DNA of 64,000 nucleotides, from the NCBI RefSeq assembly GCF_019969685.1, contig NZ_JAHXYZ010000002.1:248001-312000 (forward strand), written 5' to 3'. The notes under the pieces were generated by a model. That model saw nothing but the letters and a program-made list of their open reading frames with translations, had not been told where the DNA came from and made no database searches. Origin of the DNA: Microbacterium sp. EST19A. Lineage in GTDB: Bacteria; Actinomycetota; Actinomycetes; Actinomycetales; Microbacteriaceae. Positions 8,655-18,045 of the stretch are shown here, piece after piece. The position numbers were made by a program, and so were the translations under genes. Each line of letters starts with the position of its first letter. Position 1 is the first letter of the stretch.

Positions 8655-9977
8655 CTATGGGCTTCGATCTCCGCCGGCCTCGTCCGTTCGATGGATATCG
8701 GATGCGCCGGCGCCCTCGACCTCCGCTGCATCCTCGGCGCCGACCGGAGGCACCCCGTTGGCCTCGGGGGTGATCACCCGTTCGAGCACCAGCGCCAGCA
8801 CGCCGACGGCGAGGGTCCCGACGATCATCACGCCGATGAACCAGCCGTCCCATCCCCCGCCCAGCATCACGCCGGCAACGAGCGGGCCCGTGATCGCGCC
8901 GCCCTGGAAGGCCGCCGAATTGATCGCGTTGTACCGCCCCCGCGTGCGGTCCGAGGCGAGGTCGTTGTAGATCGCGGGAACCGTCGGCTGCAGCATCGTC
9001 TCGCCGAACGCGAAGACGCCCATGAAGGCGATCACGCCGATCGCGGCCGTCAACGAGCCGGGAAGGAACCCCGTCGTCCCGAGCACCACCCATGACAGTG
9101 CCCAGATGAGCGCCATCACCTGCATGACCCTGGTGCGTCGCCTGCCCGAGATGAGTCGGAGGACGGTGAACTGCAGCAGTACGATCACGACCGTGTTCGC
9201 GGCGAACGAGAGCCCGACCACCTGGGTCGACACCTCGGAGACCTGTCGCGCGAAAGCGGGGAACCCGGCCTCCATCTGCCCGTATCCGATGAACACCGCC
9301 AGGAAGGTCAGCACGGTGAGCCACAGCACGGCGGGCCTGCGCAGGATCTCGCGATAGCCTCCGACCGGCGGCGCGTCGGCCTCGGCTTCGTGCTGGGTCC
9401 GCACGTGTCGGAGCGGTCCGAGCAGCAGTGCCAGCGGGATCAGGCTGGTCGCCGCGTCGATGAGGAAGATCGCCGTGAACGTGCCCGGATCGTTCACATC
9501 GACGAAGAAGCCGCCGATCACCCCGCCGACGCCGATACCCAGATTGACCAGGGCGAAGTTGACGCCGAAGTACTGCTGGCGCGCCTCGCCGTCGACGACC
9601 GTGGCGATGAGCGCATTGAATCCCGGCCACGAGACCCCGAAGTTCACGCCGATGAGGACGACGGCGATGGCCGCGACGGCAGGATGCGTGGCGAAGGCGA
9701 GCAGCGTGCAGCCCGCGATCATCGACAGCAGTCCGACGATCAGCACCCGCCTCGCGCCGACGCGGTCGATCAGCGTTCCGCCGGGGCCGGTGACGAGCAG
9801 TCCGGTGATCGCGATGAGGCTCATCAGCGCACCGGAGACCCCGAGGTCGAAGCCTCGCACCTCGTGGAAGTAGATGATCGTGAACGGCAGCGTCATGCCG
9901 CGCCCGAGGGTCTGGATCGCGACCGTGGACAGCAGCCATCGCCCCTCGGTGGGCAGCGCGTTCCAGAACGTCTTCAT
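8655..9977 (-). CDS. MFS transporter (MDR-type, DHA1)
   Basis: This 440-residue protein has 12 hydrophobic helices. Features include GRGMTLPF in the first helix, a motif-A-like loop (GGTLIDRVGARRVLI) between helices 2 and 3, and a long charged C-terminal tail rich in Glu and Ala. It resembles proton-driven multidrug exporters of the MdtG/Bmr group. The ATG encoding MKTFWNAL is preferred; 43 extra in-frame residues upstream are charged, non-hydrophobic and out of keeping with MFS N-termini. It is probably an operon with the small membrane protein that follows. Confidence 0.88.
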   Translation of the reverse strand: MKTFWNALPTEGRWLLSTVAIQTLGRGMTLPFTIIYFHEVRGFDLGVSGALMSLIAITGLLVTGPGGTLIDRVGARRVLIVGLLSMIAGCTLLAFATHPAVAAIAVVLIGVNFGVSWPGFNALIATVVDGEARQQYFGVNFALVNLGIGVGGVIGGFFVDVNDPGTFTAIFLIDAATSLIPLALLLGPLRHVRTQHEAEADAPPVGGYREILRRPAVLWLTVLTFLAVFIGYGQMEAGFPAFARQVSEVSTQVVGLSFAANTVVIVLLQFTVLRLISGRRRTRVMQVMALIWALSWVVLGTTGFLPGSLTAAIGVIAFMGVFAFGETMLQPTVPAIYNDLASDRTRGRYNAINSAAFQGGAITGPLVAGVMLGGGWDGWFIGVMIVGTLAVGVLALVLERVITPEANGVPPVGAEDAAEVEGAGASDIHRTDEAGGDRSP

Positions 9978-10093
9978 GCCGGTCACCCGAGCATTCTCGC
10001 GGATGCCTCCGACATCTCTCTCGGCACTGCCCGATACCCCTGATTCGGCAGGTGGATTGTCCGGATCCCGCTGGTTCTGAGATGATCCTGAAC

Positions 10094-10897
10094 ATGGCAC
10101 TGTCATTCGAGGAGTTCCGCACGGCCCTGCTTCCCGCGGACGGCCGCGCGTTCCTCGGCATCCAGCTGACGGATGCCGAAGCCCGGCAGGTTCACGACGA
10201 CCCGGCGTCGGCGCAGAGCTGGTACTCCTACTGGCTCACGACGCCTGCCGCCCAGGCGCCTCCCGCGACGCCCTACGCGACAGTGCCGGTCGCTCCGCTC
10301 GGCGATCACGATCTGACCGGCATCGCCCCGTCCGCCCCTGGCGCATACGCCGGAGGAATGTCGTACCCGTCGGCCCTCCCGCCGACGGACACGGTCCCGC
10401 GGAAGAAGAACGTGGGGCTGTGGGTCACGCTGTCGATCGTCGGGGCGCTCCTGCTCATCGCGATCATCGTCGTGGTCGTCGCGTTCACGACGGCACGGCA
10501 CTGGACGAAGGTGGATGCGCCGGAGAAGCCGGAGACGTTCCACAGCGAGGAGTACGAGACCGGCCTGTACCTCGTGGCGGATGACGGCGTGAGCCCGTGT
10601 GTCGTCGACCAGGACTGGACCGACTGCATCGCCGCCATGGAGGTGCAGTACGCGGGGGCATGCGCCGACGTGGAACTGGTCCCGGCCGCGGTGACTCTCT
10701 GTGCGCAGCACCGTGCCGAGATCGATCGCATGATCTCGGAGGACACCGACGGCACCGTCGTCGCCTCGCTCGGTGACTTCGGACACCTCACGCGCACTCC
10801 GGAGATCGCGACGCGAGAGGTATCGAACGACGACTACGAGCCCGCGGTCACCCATGAGGCCGTGTGCTACCTCGGCTTCATCGGAGAGTGCGAGTAG
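10094..10897 (+). CDS. Single-pass membrane protein with a cysteine-rich extracytoplasmic domain
   Basis: This 267-residue protein has an N-terminal acidic cytoplasmic region (MALSFEEFRTALL), a Pro/Ala-rich linker, one transmembrane helix at about residues 108-133 preceded by RKK (positive-inside), and an extracytoplasmic domain of about 130 residues with six cysteines (in SPC, TDC, GAC, TLC, AVC, GEC). Six cysteines outside the membrane suggest three disulfides. An in-frame ATG at 10082 is an equally possible start. I do not recognise the family. The gene is convergent with the epimerase gene, with 6 nt between stops. Confidence 0.7.
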   Translation: MALSFEEFRTALLPADGRAFLGIQLTDAEARQVHDDPASAQSWYSYWLTTPAAQAPPATPYATVPVAPLGDHDLTGIAPSAPGAYAGGMSYPSALPPTDTVPRKKNVGLWVTLSIVGALLLIAIIVVVVAFTTARHWTKVDAPEKPETFHSEEYETGLYLVADDGVSPCVVDQDWTDCIAAMEVQYAGACADVELVPAAVTLCAQHRAEIDRMISEDTDGTVVASLGDFGHLTRTPEIATREVSNDDYEPAVTHEAVCYLGFIGECE

Positions 10898-10903
10898 TCG
10901 CGC

Positions 10904-11899
10904 TCAGCTCCGCGGCAGGGCCAGGATGCGCTCGTACGCGGCATCCGCCTCGGCATCGATGATCTGACGCTCCGGGTGCTCGTCGTACCAGGCGACGATC
11001 TCGCGCGCCCCTTCGTCGAAGGTGACGGTGGTCCCGAAGTCGGGCACGAGAGCCTTCACCTTGCTGTTGTCGAACACCATCGAGTGGGACTTGTCGCCGA
11101 CCAGCCCCGGTCCCCACGACGGGTGCACGGCCGCGATCGTGTCCGACGCGACGTGCACGAGTTCCGGTTCGACACCGGCCGCGTCGCCGAGCCACCGGTA
11201 GATCTGGTCCCACGTGGGCGCGTGGTCTCCGGTGATGTGGAAGACGTCGCCGACCGCCGCGGGGTGCCCCAGCAGGCCGACGAACGCGACGGCGAAGTCG
11301 CGCGAGTGCGTGATCGTCCACAGGCTCGAACCGTCACCGTGGACAACGACGGGCTTGCCTGCCCGCATCCGGGCGATATCGGTCCACCCCCCGAGCGTGG
11401 GCAGCAGGGTGCGGTCGTAGGTGTGCGACGGGCGCACGATCGTCGCGGGGAATCCCTGCTCGCGGTAGGCGGCGACGAGCAGATCCTCGCAGGCGATCTT
11501 GTCGCGTGAGTACTGCCAGAACGGGTTGCGCAGGGGCGTGGATTCGACGACGGGCAGGCGCGACGGCGGCTTCTGGTACGCCGATGCCGAGCTGATGAAG
11601 ACGTACTGCCCCACCCGGCCGTCGAACCGGTCGATGCCCGCCTGAACCTGCTCGGGCGTGAACGACAGGAAGTCGGCGACGACGTCGAAGTCGCCACCGA
11701 CAGCATCCAGTGCGGCTCGGGTCGCTTCCGCGTCCCTCACGTCGGCGACGATCGAGCGAGCGCCCTCCGGGAGAGGGCGGATGCCGGTCGTCCCACGGTT
11801 CAGCACGCTGACGTCATGGCCGGCGGCGAGGGCGCGAGACACACTCTCCGAGCTGATGATGCCGGTGCCGCCGATGAAGAGGATCCGCTGCGAAGTCAT
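10904..11899 (-). CDS. NAD-dependent epimerase/dehydratase family protein
   Basis: This 331-residue extended SDR has the Rossmann motif GGTGIIS at residues 10-16 and a catalytic Tyr130-x3-Lys134 (QYSRDK). Members epimerise or reduce nucleotide sugars or other substrates with NAD(P). The end of the first strand and the glycine loop (GGTGIISSE) resemble isoflavone-reductase/CsmA-like actinobacterial proteins of unknown substrate. The ATG at 11899 is chosen over 46 upstream residues because that stretch runs through tRNA-Gln and its terminator. A CAGAAT box 6 nt before the ATG suggests a leaderless mRNA. Confidence 0.85.
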   Translation of the reverse strand: MTSQRILFIGGTGIISSESVSRALAAGHDVSVLNRGTTGIRPLPEGARSIVADVRDAEATRAALDAVGGDFDVVADFLSFTPEQVQAGIDRFDGRVGQYVFISSASAYQKPPSRLPVVESTPLRNPFWQYSRDKIACEDLLVAAYREQGFPATIVRPSHTYDRTLLPTLGGWTDIARMRAGKPVVVHGDGSSLWTITHSRDFAVAFVGLLGHPAAVGDVFHITGDHAPTWDQIYRWLGDAAGVEPELVHVASDTIAAVHPSWGPGLVGDKSHSMVFDNSKVKALVPDFGTTVTFDEGAREIVAWYDEHPERQIIDAEADAAYERILALPRS

Positions 11900-11947
11900 G
11901 CCGCCATTCTGACAGCAACACCGGAGAGGAAGGCCGCCGGATACGAC

Positions 11948-11973
11948 AAAACCCCCGCTCACGCGAGGGTTTT
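11948..11973 (-). terminator. Terminator of tRNA-Gln
   Basis: AAAACCC pairs with GGGTTTT, an inner CGC/GCG stem follows, and a TCAC loop closes it. On the minus strand the right arm ends in a T run just after the tRNA. Confidence 0.75.
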
Positions 11974-11980
11974 CGTCTTG

Positions 11981-12052
11981 CTGGGGTACCTGGACTCGAA
12001 CCAAGAATAACGGAACCAGAAACCGTCGTGTTGCCAATTACACCATACCCCA
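11981..12052 (-). tRNA. tRNA-Gln (CTG)
   Basis: A 72-nt cloverleaf on the minus strand. The acceptor TGGGGTA pairs with TACCCCA, with discriminator G. The D stem is GTGT/ACAC. The anticodon loop TTCTGGT gives anticodon CTG (Gln). The T loop is TTCGAGT. Anticodon-stem pair 31-39 is a U-U mismatch; the other four pairs are Watson-Crick. CCA is not encoded. It lies directly downstream of gltX on the same strand. Confidence 0.95.
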
Positions 12053-12154
12053 AGGGCGAAAACCGAGCCTCGCACCGAGAATCAAGCCTACCTGAGCGGG
12101 GGCGGAACACCAAAATGACCCGCCCCGCTCGGGCGCGTCGAGTCGAGTCGACGC

Positions 12155-13660
12155 TCAGCTCGCGAGGAACTCGCCCAGCCCGCGCAACCGGCGCAGGGAC
12201 TCGTGCTTCCCGAGCAGCTCCATCGACTCGAACAGCGGCGGAGACACCCGGCGTCCGCTGATCGCGACGCGCGGAGGGCCGTAGGCGACCCGCGGCTTGA
12301 GCTCCAGAGTCTCGACGAGGGCGTGGGCGAGCGCCTCCTGGATCTTCTCCGGGGTGAACTCGCTCACGGGCTCGAGCGCGGCGACGCACGCCTCGAGCAC
12401 CTCGGCAGCGTTCGCCGGCAGGCCCTTGAGCGCGTCCGCCTCGTACGACACCTCGTCGGTGAAGAGGAATCCGACCATGCCGGGCACCTCGCCCAGCAGC
12501 TGCACGCGCTCCTGCACCAGAGGCGCGACGCGGAACGCGGTCACGAGCTGCTCGCGCGTCGGCTCGTCGAAGAGACCGGCAGCGGCGAGATACGGAACAG
12601 TGCGCTCGGCGAAGTCCTTCTCCTCCAGCATCCGGATGTGGTCGCCGTTGATCGACTCCGCCTTCTTCTGGTCGAAGCGCGCCGGGTTCGGGTTCACGTT
12701 CTCGATGTCGAAGGCGGCGGTGAACTCCTCGAGGGAGAAGACATCGCGGTCGGGACCGATCCCCCACCCGAGCAGAGCCAGGTAGTTGAGCAGCCCCTCG
12801 GGGATGAACCCGCGGTCGCGGTGCAGGAACAGGTCGGCCTGCGGGTCGCGCTTGGAGAGCTTCTTGTTGCCGGTCTCTCCCAGCACGAGCGGCATGTGCG
12901 CGAAGCGCGGGACGAACGTCGTGACGCCCGCGTCGATCAGCGCGGCGTACAGCGAGAGCTGGCGCGCGGTCGACGGCATGAGGTCTTCGCCGCGCAGCAC
13001 GTGCGTGATGCCCATCAGCGCGTCATCGACCGGATTCACGAAGGTGTACAGCGGGATGCCGTTCGGACGCACCACCACGAAGTCGGGGAACGATCCGGCG
13101 GGGAAGGTGACCTCGCCGCGGATGAGGTCGACGTAGGTGAGGTCTTCGTCGGGAACGCGCAGGCGCAGCGCGGGCTGGCGTCCCTCCGCGCGGAACGCTT
13201 CTTTCTGCTCCTCGGTGAGATCGCGATCGAAGTTGTCGTAGCCGAGCTGCTTGGCGCGGCCGTTCGCCTCGTTGCGGGCGTCGATCTCCTCCGCGTTCGA
13301 GAAGCTCTCGTACAGGGCGCCCGTCGCGAGGAGCGTGTCGATGACCCCGCGGTAGATGTCGTGACGCTCGGACTGCCGGTACGGCGCGTGGGGTCCGCCG
13401 ACCTCGACGCCCTCGTCCCAGTCGATGGTGAGCCAGGTCAGCGCGTCCAGCAGCTGCCGGTAGCTCTCCTCGCTGTCTCGTGCCGCATCGGTGTCTTCGA
13501 TGCGGAACACCATCTTGCCGCCGTTGTGACGGGCGTACGCCCAGTTGAAGAGGGCGGTGCGCACCAGGCCGACGTGCGGAAGACCTGTCGGCGAGGGGCA
13601 GAAGCGGACGCGGACGTCGGCACCACGTGCAGTCGTGGTGAGGGGGTGAGGGGTAGCCAT
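12155..13660 (-). CDS. gltX: Glutamyl-tRNA synthetase
   Basis: This 501-residue class I aminoacyl-tRNA synthetase carries the HIGH-type motif as HVGL (residues 29-32, after FCPSPTGLP) and the KMSKS-type motif as KLSKR (267-271). It charges tRNA-Glu with glutamate. In actinobacteria, which normally lack GlnRS, a non-discriminating GluRS also makes Glu-tRNA-Gln for GatCAB to amidate. Its neighbour tRNA-Gln fits that, but discrimination cannot be read from these motifs. A TAGAAT box lies 9 nt before the ATG, so the mRNA leader is very short. Confidence 0.97.
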   Translation of the reverse strand: MATPHPLTTTARGADVRVRFCPSPTGLPHVGLVRTALFNWAYARHNGGKMVFRIEDTDAARDSEESYRQLLDALTWLTIDWDEGVEVGGPHAPYRQSERHDIYRGVIDTLLATGALYESFSNAEEIDARNEANGRAKQLGYDNFDRDLTEEQKEAFRAEGRQPALRLRVPDEDLTYVDLIRGEVTFPAGSFPDFVVVRPNGIPLYTFVNPVDDALMGITHVLRGEDLMPSTARQLSLYAALIDAGVTTFVPRFAHMPLVLGETGNKKLSKRDPQADLFLHRDRGFIPEGLLNYLALLGWGIGPDRDVFSLEEFTAAFDIENVNPNPARFDQKKAESINGDHIRMLEEKDFAERTVPYLAAAGLFDEPTREQLVTAFRVAPLVQERVQLLGEVPGMVGFLFTDEVSYEADALKGLPANAAEVLEACVAALEPVSEFTPEKIQEALAHALVETLELKPRVAYGPPRVAISGRRVSPPLFESMELLGKHESLRRLRGLGEFLAS

Positions 13661-13672
13661 AGCCCTTCGATT

Positions 13673-14965
13673 CTACGGCGCGGGCGACTCGACGACGTGC
13701 GGGTCCGTCGGGCGCCGCGTGCGCCCGAGCGGGGACAGCACGACGATGGCGAGCACGAGGACGGATGCCGCGACACCCAGCCCCGCGTACTGGAAGTTCG
13801 AGAGCACCACACCGGCGAGGATGGACCCGGCCGCCGCCGAGAGGCTCATGAGCGAGTCGCTCCGGCCCTGTCGACGCGTGCGGACCTCGGGCGCCGATGC
13901 CTCGGTGAGCAGCGCTGCACCGGCGACGGTCGCCGCGCTCCAGCCGAGTCCGAGCAGGATGAGCGCCGCGATCACGCCCCACTGCTCCGTCCCCGTGAAG
14001 ATCGCGAAGGCCAGCGCACCGGCGAGCAGCACCTGGCCGAGCAGGACGACGCGGAGCCTCCCCCAGCGGTCGGCCAGCACGCCGAAGACCGGCGACAGCG
14101 CGTACATCCCGCCGACGTGGAGGGCGATGGTGATGCCGACGAGCGCGGAGACGTCGGCCGGTGTCGCCGCCATCCCATGCGCGCCGTGCGCCATGTGCGA
14201 CAGGTGCACGGGCGTCATCGCCATGACGGACGCCATCACCACGTGCGATCCGGCGACCGCGAAGATCGCGTACCGCGCGACCACCGGTCGATCGGCGATG
14301 AGCGTGCCGGTCGCTGCGGCCGCCGCCTTCGCCAGACGCTGTGCGGCGAGCAGCGGGTCTGGGCGCAGCGCCACGAGATACAGCGCGAGCGCCGCGCACT
14401 GCGCGACGAACGAGAAGAGGTAGGAGCCCGTCTGCCGCGGCATCCCGACCGCCTGTCCGACGATCTCGCCCGGACCGAGCAGGAGCGGTCCCGCGACGCC
14501 GCCGATGGTCGTCGACCAGACGACGATCGAGAGATCGCGGCCGCGATGCTGCGGAGCGGCGAGGTCGGTCGCCGCGAACCGGGACTGCAGGTTCCCGGCA
14601 TTTCCGGCACCGATCATCAGGATGCCGGCGAGCAGCAGCGGGAAAACGCGGAGGGAGGCGGCGAGGATCACGACCGCGATGCCCACGAGCGCGAAGAGGT
14701 TGCCGAGCGTGAGCGCCCGGCGGCGACCGACACGCGCCGCCAGTCGAGCGAGGGGGATCGCGCAGACCGCGGCGCCGAGCGTGACCGAGGCTGTGGCGAG
14801 CCCGGAAAGCGCGTCGCTGCCGGAGATGTCCGCGGCGAGGAGGGCGCCCAGGGAGACCGTCGCTCCGAAGGCGATCCCGCCGAGCACCTGGCCGAACGAC
14901 AGCACCAGTACCGTGCGCCGCTGGACCGCGGCATGCTCTGCCGCCGTCAGGGCGACGACGGTCAT
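13673..14965 (-). CDS. MFS transporter
   Basis: This 430-residue, 12-helix protein starts with a short cytoplasmic tail (MTVVALTAAEHAAVQRR) and contains motif-A-like ARLAARVGRRRALT after helix 2, as in MFS exporters. A His/Met-rich loop (VHLSHMAHGAHGMAAT) sits between helices 6 and 7, unusual for the family and a possible metal-binding stretch. The ATG overlaps the stop of the fumarylacetoacetase-family gene (ATGA), so translation is coupled. The substrate is unknown. Confidence 0.85.
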   Translation of the reverse strand: MTVVALTAAEHAAVQRRTVLVLSFGQVLGGIAFGATVSLGALLAADISGSDALSGLATASVTLGAAVCAIPLARLAARVGRRRALTLGNLFALVGIAVVILAASLRVFPLLLAGILMIGAGNAGNLQSRFAATDLAAPQHRGRDLSIVVWSTTIGGVAGPLLLGPGEIVGQAVGMPRQTGSYLFSFVAQCAALALYLVALRPDPLLAAQRLAKAAAAATGTLIADRPVVARYAIFAVAGSHVVMASVMAMTPVHLSHMAHGAHGMAATPADVSALVGITIALHVGGMYALSPVFGVLADRWGRLRVVLLGQVLLAGALAFAIFTGTEQWGVIAALILLGLGWSAATVAGAALLTEASAPEVRTRRQGRSDSLMSLSAAAGSILAGVVLSNFQYAGLGVAASVLVLAIVVLSPLGRTRRPTDPHVVESPAP

Positions 14966-15738
14966 GACGCGGGAGCAGCGTTGCGCGCGGTGTTGCGCAG
15001 GATCCCCAGTCCGGAGATCTCGACCTCGACGACGTCGCCCGCGCCGAACTCGCCGACGCCCGCAGGAGTACCGGTCATGATGACGTCGCCGGGAAGCAGC
15101 GTGAACACGGCGGAGGCGTACTCGATGATCGCCGGGACCGAGTGGATCATGTCGGTGAGCGGGGCTTGCTGCCGCACCTCGCCGTTGACCCGGGTCTCGA
15201 TCGTCGCCGATGCCGGGTCGAAGTCCGTCTCGATCACCGGGCCCAGAGGGCAGAAGGTGTCGAAGCCCTTGGCCCGTGCCCACTGGCCATCCTTGCGCTG
15301 GAGGTCCCGTGCGGTCACGTCATTGCCGATCGTGTAGCCGAGCACGTAGTCGAGCGCGTTCTCCGCCTTCACGTTCTTCGCGATCTTCCCGATCACGACG
15401 ACGAGCTCCCCTTCGTACTCCGTGCGGTCCGAGAGCGTCGGACGCACGATCGCATCGCCCGGGCCGATCACGGACGTGTTCGGCTTGAGGAAGAGAAGGG
15501 GCTCCTCGGGTGCCACTCCCCCCATCTCGGCGGCGTGATCGTGGTAGTTCTTGCCGACGCACACGACCTTGGACCGCGGGATCACTGGTGCGAGAAGCGC
15601 AGCATCCGCGAGCGGCACGCGTGCGCCGGTCGTCTCGTACCCGGTGAACATCGGGTCTCCGGCGAGCACGACGAGGTCGGTCCCGTCGATGATCCCGTAC
15701 ATGATGGCGTCGTCGTGGCTGAACCGGGCGATCTTCAT
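14962..15738 (-). CDS. Fumarylacetoacetate hydrolase family protein
   Basis: This 258-residue protein matches the FAH superfamily C-terminal fold: CVGKNYHDHAAEMG (residues 60-73), LLFLKPNTSVIGPGD, and metal ligands Glu109 and Glu111 in EYEGELV with Asp140 in GNDVTARD. Members hydrolyse fumarylpyruvate or acylpyruvates, or decarboxylate oxaloacetate; this short form is closer to those than to true fumarylacetoacetase. The start appears leaderless (TAGGCT 6 nt before the ATG). It heads a two-gene unit with the MFS gene. Confidence 0.9.
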   Translation of the reverse strand: MKIARFSHDDAIMYGIIDGTDLVVLAGDPMFTGYETTGARVPLADAALLAPVIPRSKVVCVGKNYHDHAAEMGGVAPEEPLLFLKPNTSVIGPGDAIVRPTLSDRTEYEGELVVVIGKIAKNVKAENALDYVLGYTIGNDVTARDLQRKDGQWARAKGFDTFCPLGPVIETDFDPASATIETRVNGEVRQQAPLTDMIHSVPAIIEYASAVFTLLPGDVIMTGTPAGVGEFGAGDVVEVEISGLGILRNTARNAAPAS

Positions 15739-15766
15739 GGTTCCAGCCTAGCGAGGCCCTCCGCGC

Positions 15767-16879
15767 TCAGGCGTCGAGGCGGAGCAGCCAGCCGTGCTTG
15801 TCCTCGCGGCGACCGTACTGGATGTCGGTGAGCTCTTCCCGCAGCGACAGCGCCAGCTCCCCCAGCGGCTGCGGCTCGTCGAAGCCCTCGCCGACCAGAG
15901 CACCGATCGGGGTGACGACGGCGGCCGTGCCGCAGGCGAACACCTCGACGATTTCGCCGGAGGCCACGCCCTCGCGCCATTCGTCGATCGAGATCGGACG
16001 CTTCTCGACCGTGTAGCCGCGGTCCTCCGCGAGCTGCAGCAGCGAGTCGCGCGTGATGCCCTCGAGGATGCTGTCGGACTCGGGCGTGACGACGCGGCCG
16101 TCCTTGAAGACGAAGACGACGTTCATGCCGCCGAGCTCCTCGACGTTGCGCTCCTCATTGAGGAACACGACCTGGTCGCAGCCCTTCGCGCTGGCCTCGC
16201 TCTGCGCGAGCAGGCTCGAGGCGTAGTTGCCGCCGGTCTTGGCCTTGCCCGTGCCGCCGCGGCCTGCGCGCGCGTAGTACTCGGAGAGCCAGATGCGCAC
16301 CGGCTTCACACCGCCCGAGAAGTACGCCCCGGCCGGGCTCGCGATCACGTAGTAGGCGACCTTCTGCGCCGCACGGACGCCGAGGAAAGCTTCCTTCGCG
16401 AACATGAACGGCCGGAGGTACAGGCTCTGGTCGGCGCCGGACGGCACCCAGTGCCCGTCGACCGCGACGATCTCACGCAGCGACTGGATGAAGTACTCGG
16501 TGGGCAGCTCGGGCAGCGCGAGGCGCCGTGCGCTGGCCTGCATCCGCGCCGCGTTGCGGTCGGGACGGAAGGTGTGGATCGAGCCGTCCTCGTGACGGTA
16601 GGCCTTGATGCCCTCGAAGATCTCCTGCGCGTAGTGCAGCACGGATGCCGCGGGGTCGAGCGCGATCGGACCGTACGGCTGCACGCGCGGGCGGTGCCAC
16701 CCGCCCTTGGCGGACCAGCAGATGTCGACCATGTGATCGGTGAAGGCGACGCCGAACCCGGGGTTCTCGTGCACCTCGGCGACCTGGGCGCGTGTCGCGG
16801 CCGCGAGGTTCTTCATCACCATGAACTTCAGCGGAGTCACAGTCGCGGTCTCGTCGATGGTCGTCATCTCATCATCCAT
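15767..16879 (-). CDS. ilvE: Branched-chain amino acid aminotransferase
   Basis: This 370-residue fold-type IV PLP enzyme has the PLP lysine in KTGGNYA (Lys214) and the class-IV features GIKAYR (residues 90-95), LYLRPF and EELGGMNVVFVF. It interconverts branched-chain 2-oxo acids with Val, Leu and Ile, the last step of the pathway whose earlier enzymes lie at 27-33 kb. GAGGAA precedes the ATG; a second ATG four codons in (MTTID) is also possible. leuB lies 49 nt upstream on the same strand, so the two may share a transcript. Confidence 0.95.
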   Translation of the reverse strand: MDDEMTTIDETATVTPLKFMVMKNLAAATRAQVAEVHENPGFGVAFTDHMVDICWSAKGGWHRPRVQPYGPIALDPAASVLHYAQEIFEGIKAYRHEDGSIHTFRPDRNAARMQASARRLALPELPTEYFIQSLREIVAVDGHWVPSGADQSLYLRPFMFAKEAFLGVRAAQKVAYYVIASPAGAYFSGGVKPVRIWLSEYYARAGRGGTGKAKTGGNYASSLLAQSEASAKGCDQVVFLNEERNVEELGGMNVVFVFKDGRVVTPESDSILEGITRDSLLQLAEDRGYTVEKRPISIDEWREGVASGEIVEVFACGTAAVVTPIGALVGEGFDEPQPLGELALSLREELTDIQYGRREDKHGWLLRLDA

Positions 16880-16928
16880 TCCTCGTGGGTGGGCGCATCG
16901 TCGCGCCCTCTCAGCCTACGCCCGGAGG

Positions 16929-17972
16929 TCACAGCCGGGCAGTGATCGCGGAGCCGATCTCCGCGGTGGTGCGAGCCGCGCTGCGCGCGGCGATGTCGGC
17001 CTCGACCGCGGCGCTGACGCGTGCGGACTCATCGGCGAGACCGAGGTGGTCGAGCAGCAGAGCGATCGACAGGATCGCCGCGGTCGGGTCGGCCTTCTGC
17101 TGTCCCGCGATGTCGGGCGCCGAGCCGTGCACCGGCTCGAACATCGAGGGGAAGGCGCCGTCGGGATTGATGTTCCCGGATGCCGCCAGGCCGATGCCGC
17201 CGGTGACGGCTCCCGCCAGATCGGTGAGGATGTCGCCGAAGAGGTTGTCGGTGACGATCACATCGAAGCGAGAGGGGTCGGTCACCAGGAAGATCGTGGC
17301 CGCATCGACGTGCAGGTAGTCGACCGTGACGTCAGGATGGGTCGCGGCGACCTCGTTCACGATGCGCTGCCAAATGGCGCCGGCGTGCACGAGCACGTTG
17401 GTCTTGTGCACCAGGGTGACCTTCTTGCCACGGCGTTCCGCGAGGTCGAAGGCGTAGCGCACGACGCGCTCCACCCCGAACGCCGTGTTGACCGACGTCT
17501 CGTTGGCGACCTCCTGCGGGGTTCCCTTGCGGATCGCGCCGCCGTTGCCGACGTACGGTCCCTCGGTCCCCTCGCGCACCACGACGAAGTCGATCTCGCC
17601 CGGCGCGGAGAGCGGACCGGGCGCGCCGGTGAAGAGCTTCGACGGCCGCAGGTTCACGTAGTGATCGAGCGTGAAGCGGAGCTTCAGGAGGAGCCCGCGC
17701 TCGATGTTCGCGTCCTTGAGACGCGGGTCTCCGGGCGTGCCGCCGACGGCTCCGAGCAGGATGGCGTCGTGCGCGGCGATGGCCGCGAGGTCGTCATCGG
17801 TGAGGGTGTCGCCGGTCTCGAGGTAACGGGTCGCTCCGAGCGAGAAGCGGGTCTTCTCGAAGACGACGTCGCTCTGGGCGGTGACCGCCTCGAGGACCTT
17901 CTCGGCCTCGGCGATGACCTCGGGACCGATGCCGTCACCGGGGATGACGGCCAGCTTCACGACACGCGACAT
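16929..17972 (-). CDS. leuB: 3-isopropylmalate dehydrogenase
   Basis: This 347-residue enzyme starts with the family's [13 protein letters not shown] and carries the signature [14 protein letters not shown] followed by [12 protein letters not shown]. It oxidises and decarboxylates 3-isopropylmalate with NAD in leucine synthesis. The length is that of the short actinobacterial form. ilvE follows on the same strand, joining the leucine-specific and terminal transamination steps. Confidence 0.96.
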   Translation of the reverse strand: MSRVVKLAVIPGDGIGPEVIAEAEKVLEAVTAQSDVVFEKTRFSLGATRYLETGDTLTDDDLAAIAAHDAILLGAVGGTPGDPRLKDANIERGLLLKLRFTLDHYVNLRPSKLFTGAPGPLSAPGEIDFVVVREGTEGPYVGNGGAIRKGTPQEVANETSVNTAFGVERVVRYAFDLAERRGKKVTLVHKTNVLVHAGAIWQRIVNEVAATHPDVTVDYLHVDAATIFLVTDPSRFDVIVTDNLFGDILTDLAGAVTGGIGLAASGNINPDGAFPSMFEPVHGSAPDIAGQQKADPTAAILSIALLLDHLGLADESARVSAAVEADIAARSAARTTAEIGSAITARL

Positions 17973-18045
17973 GACACTCCTTGCACGGGATGAACCGGCC
18001 GCGCTCCTTCGCTCGTCGAGCGGGCCGGTCCATCCAGCGTACTGG

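Noticed and set aside
7048..10161. Topoisomerase read as a 1037-residue protein
   Set aside because: Only the last 337 residues look like topoisomerase IB. The earlier part is antisense-like within the MFS gene, and a ribosome site supports the start at 8061.
12203..15337. Open frame of about 1040 codons opposite gltX and the MFS gene
   Set aside because: Antisense to two well-supported genes, low-complexity Arg/Glu/His content and no start with a ribosome site.
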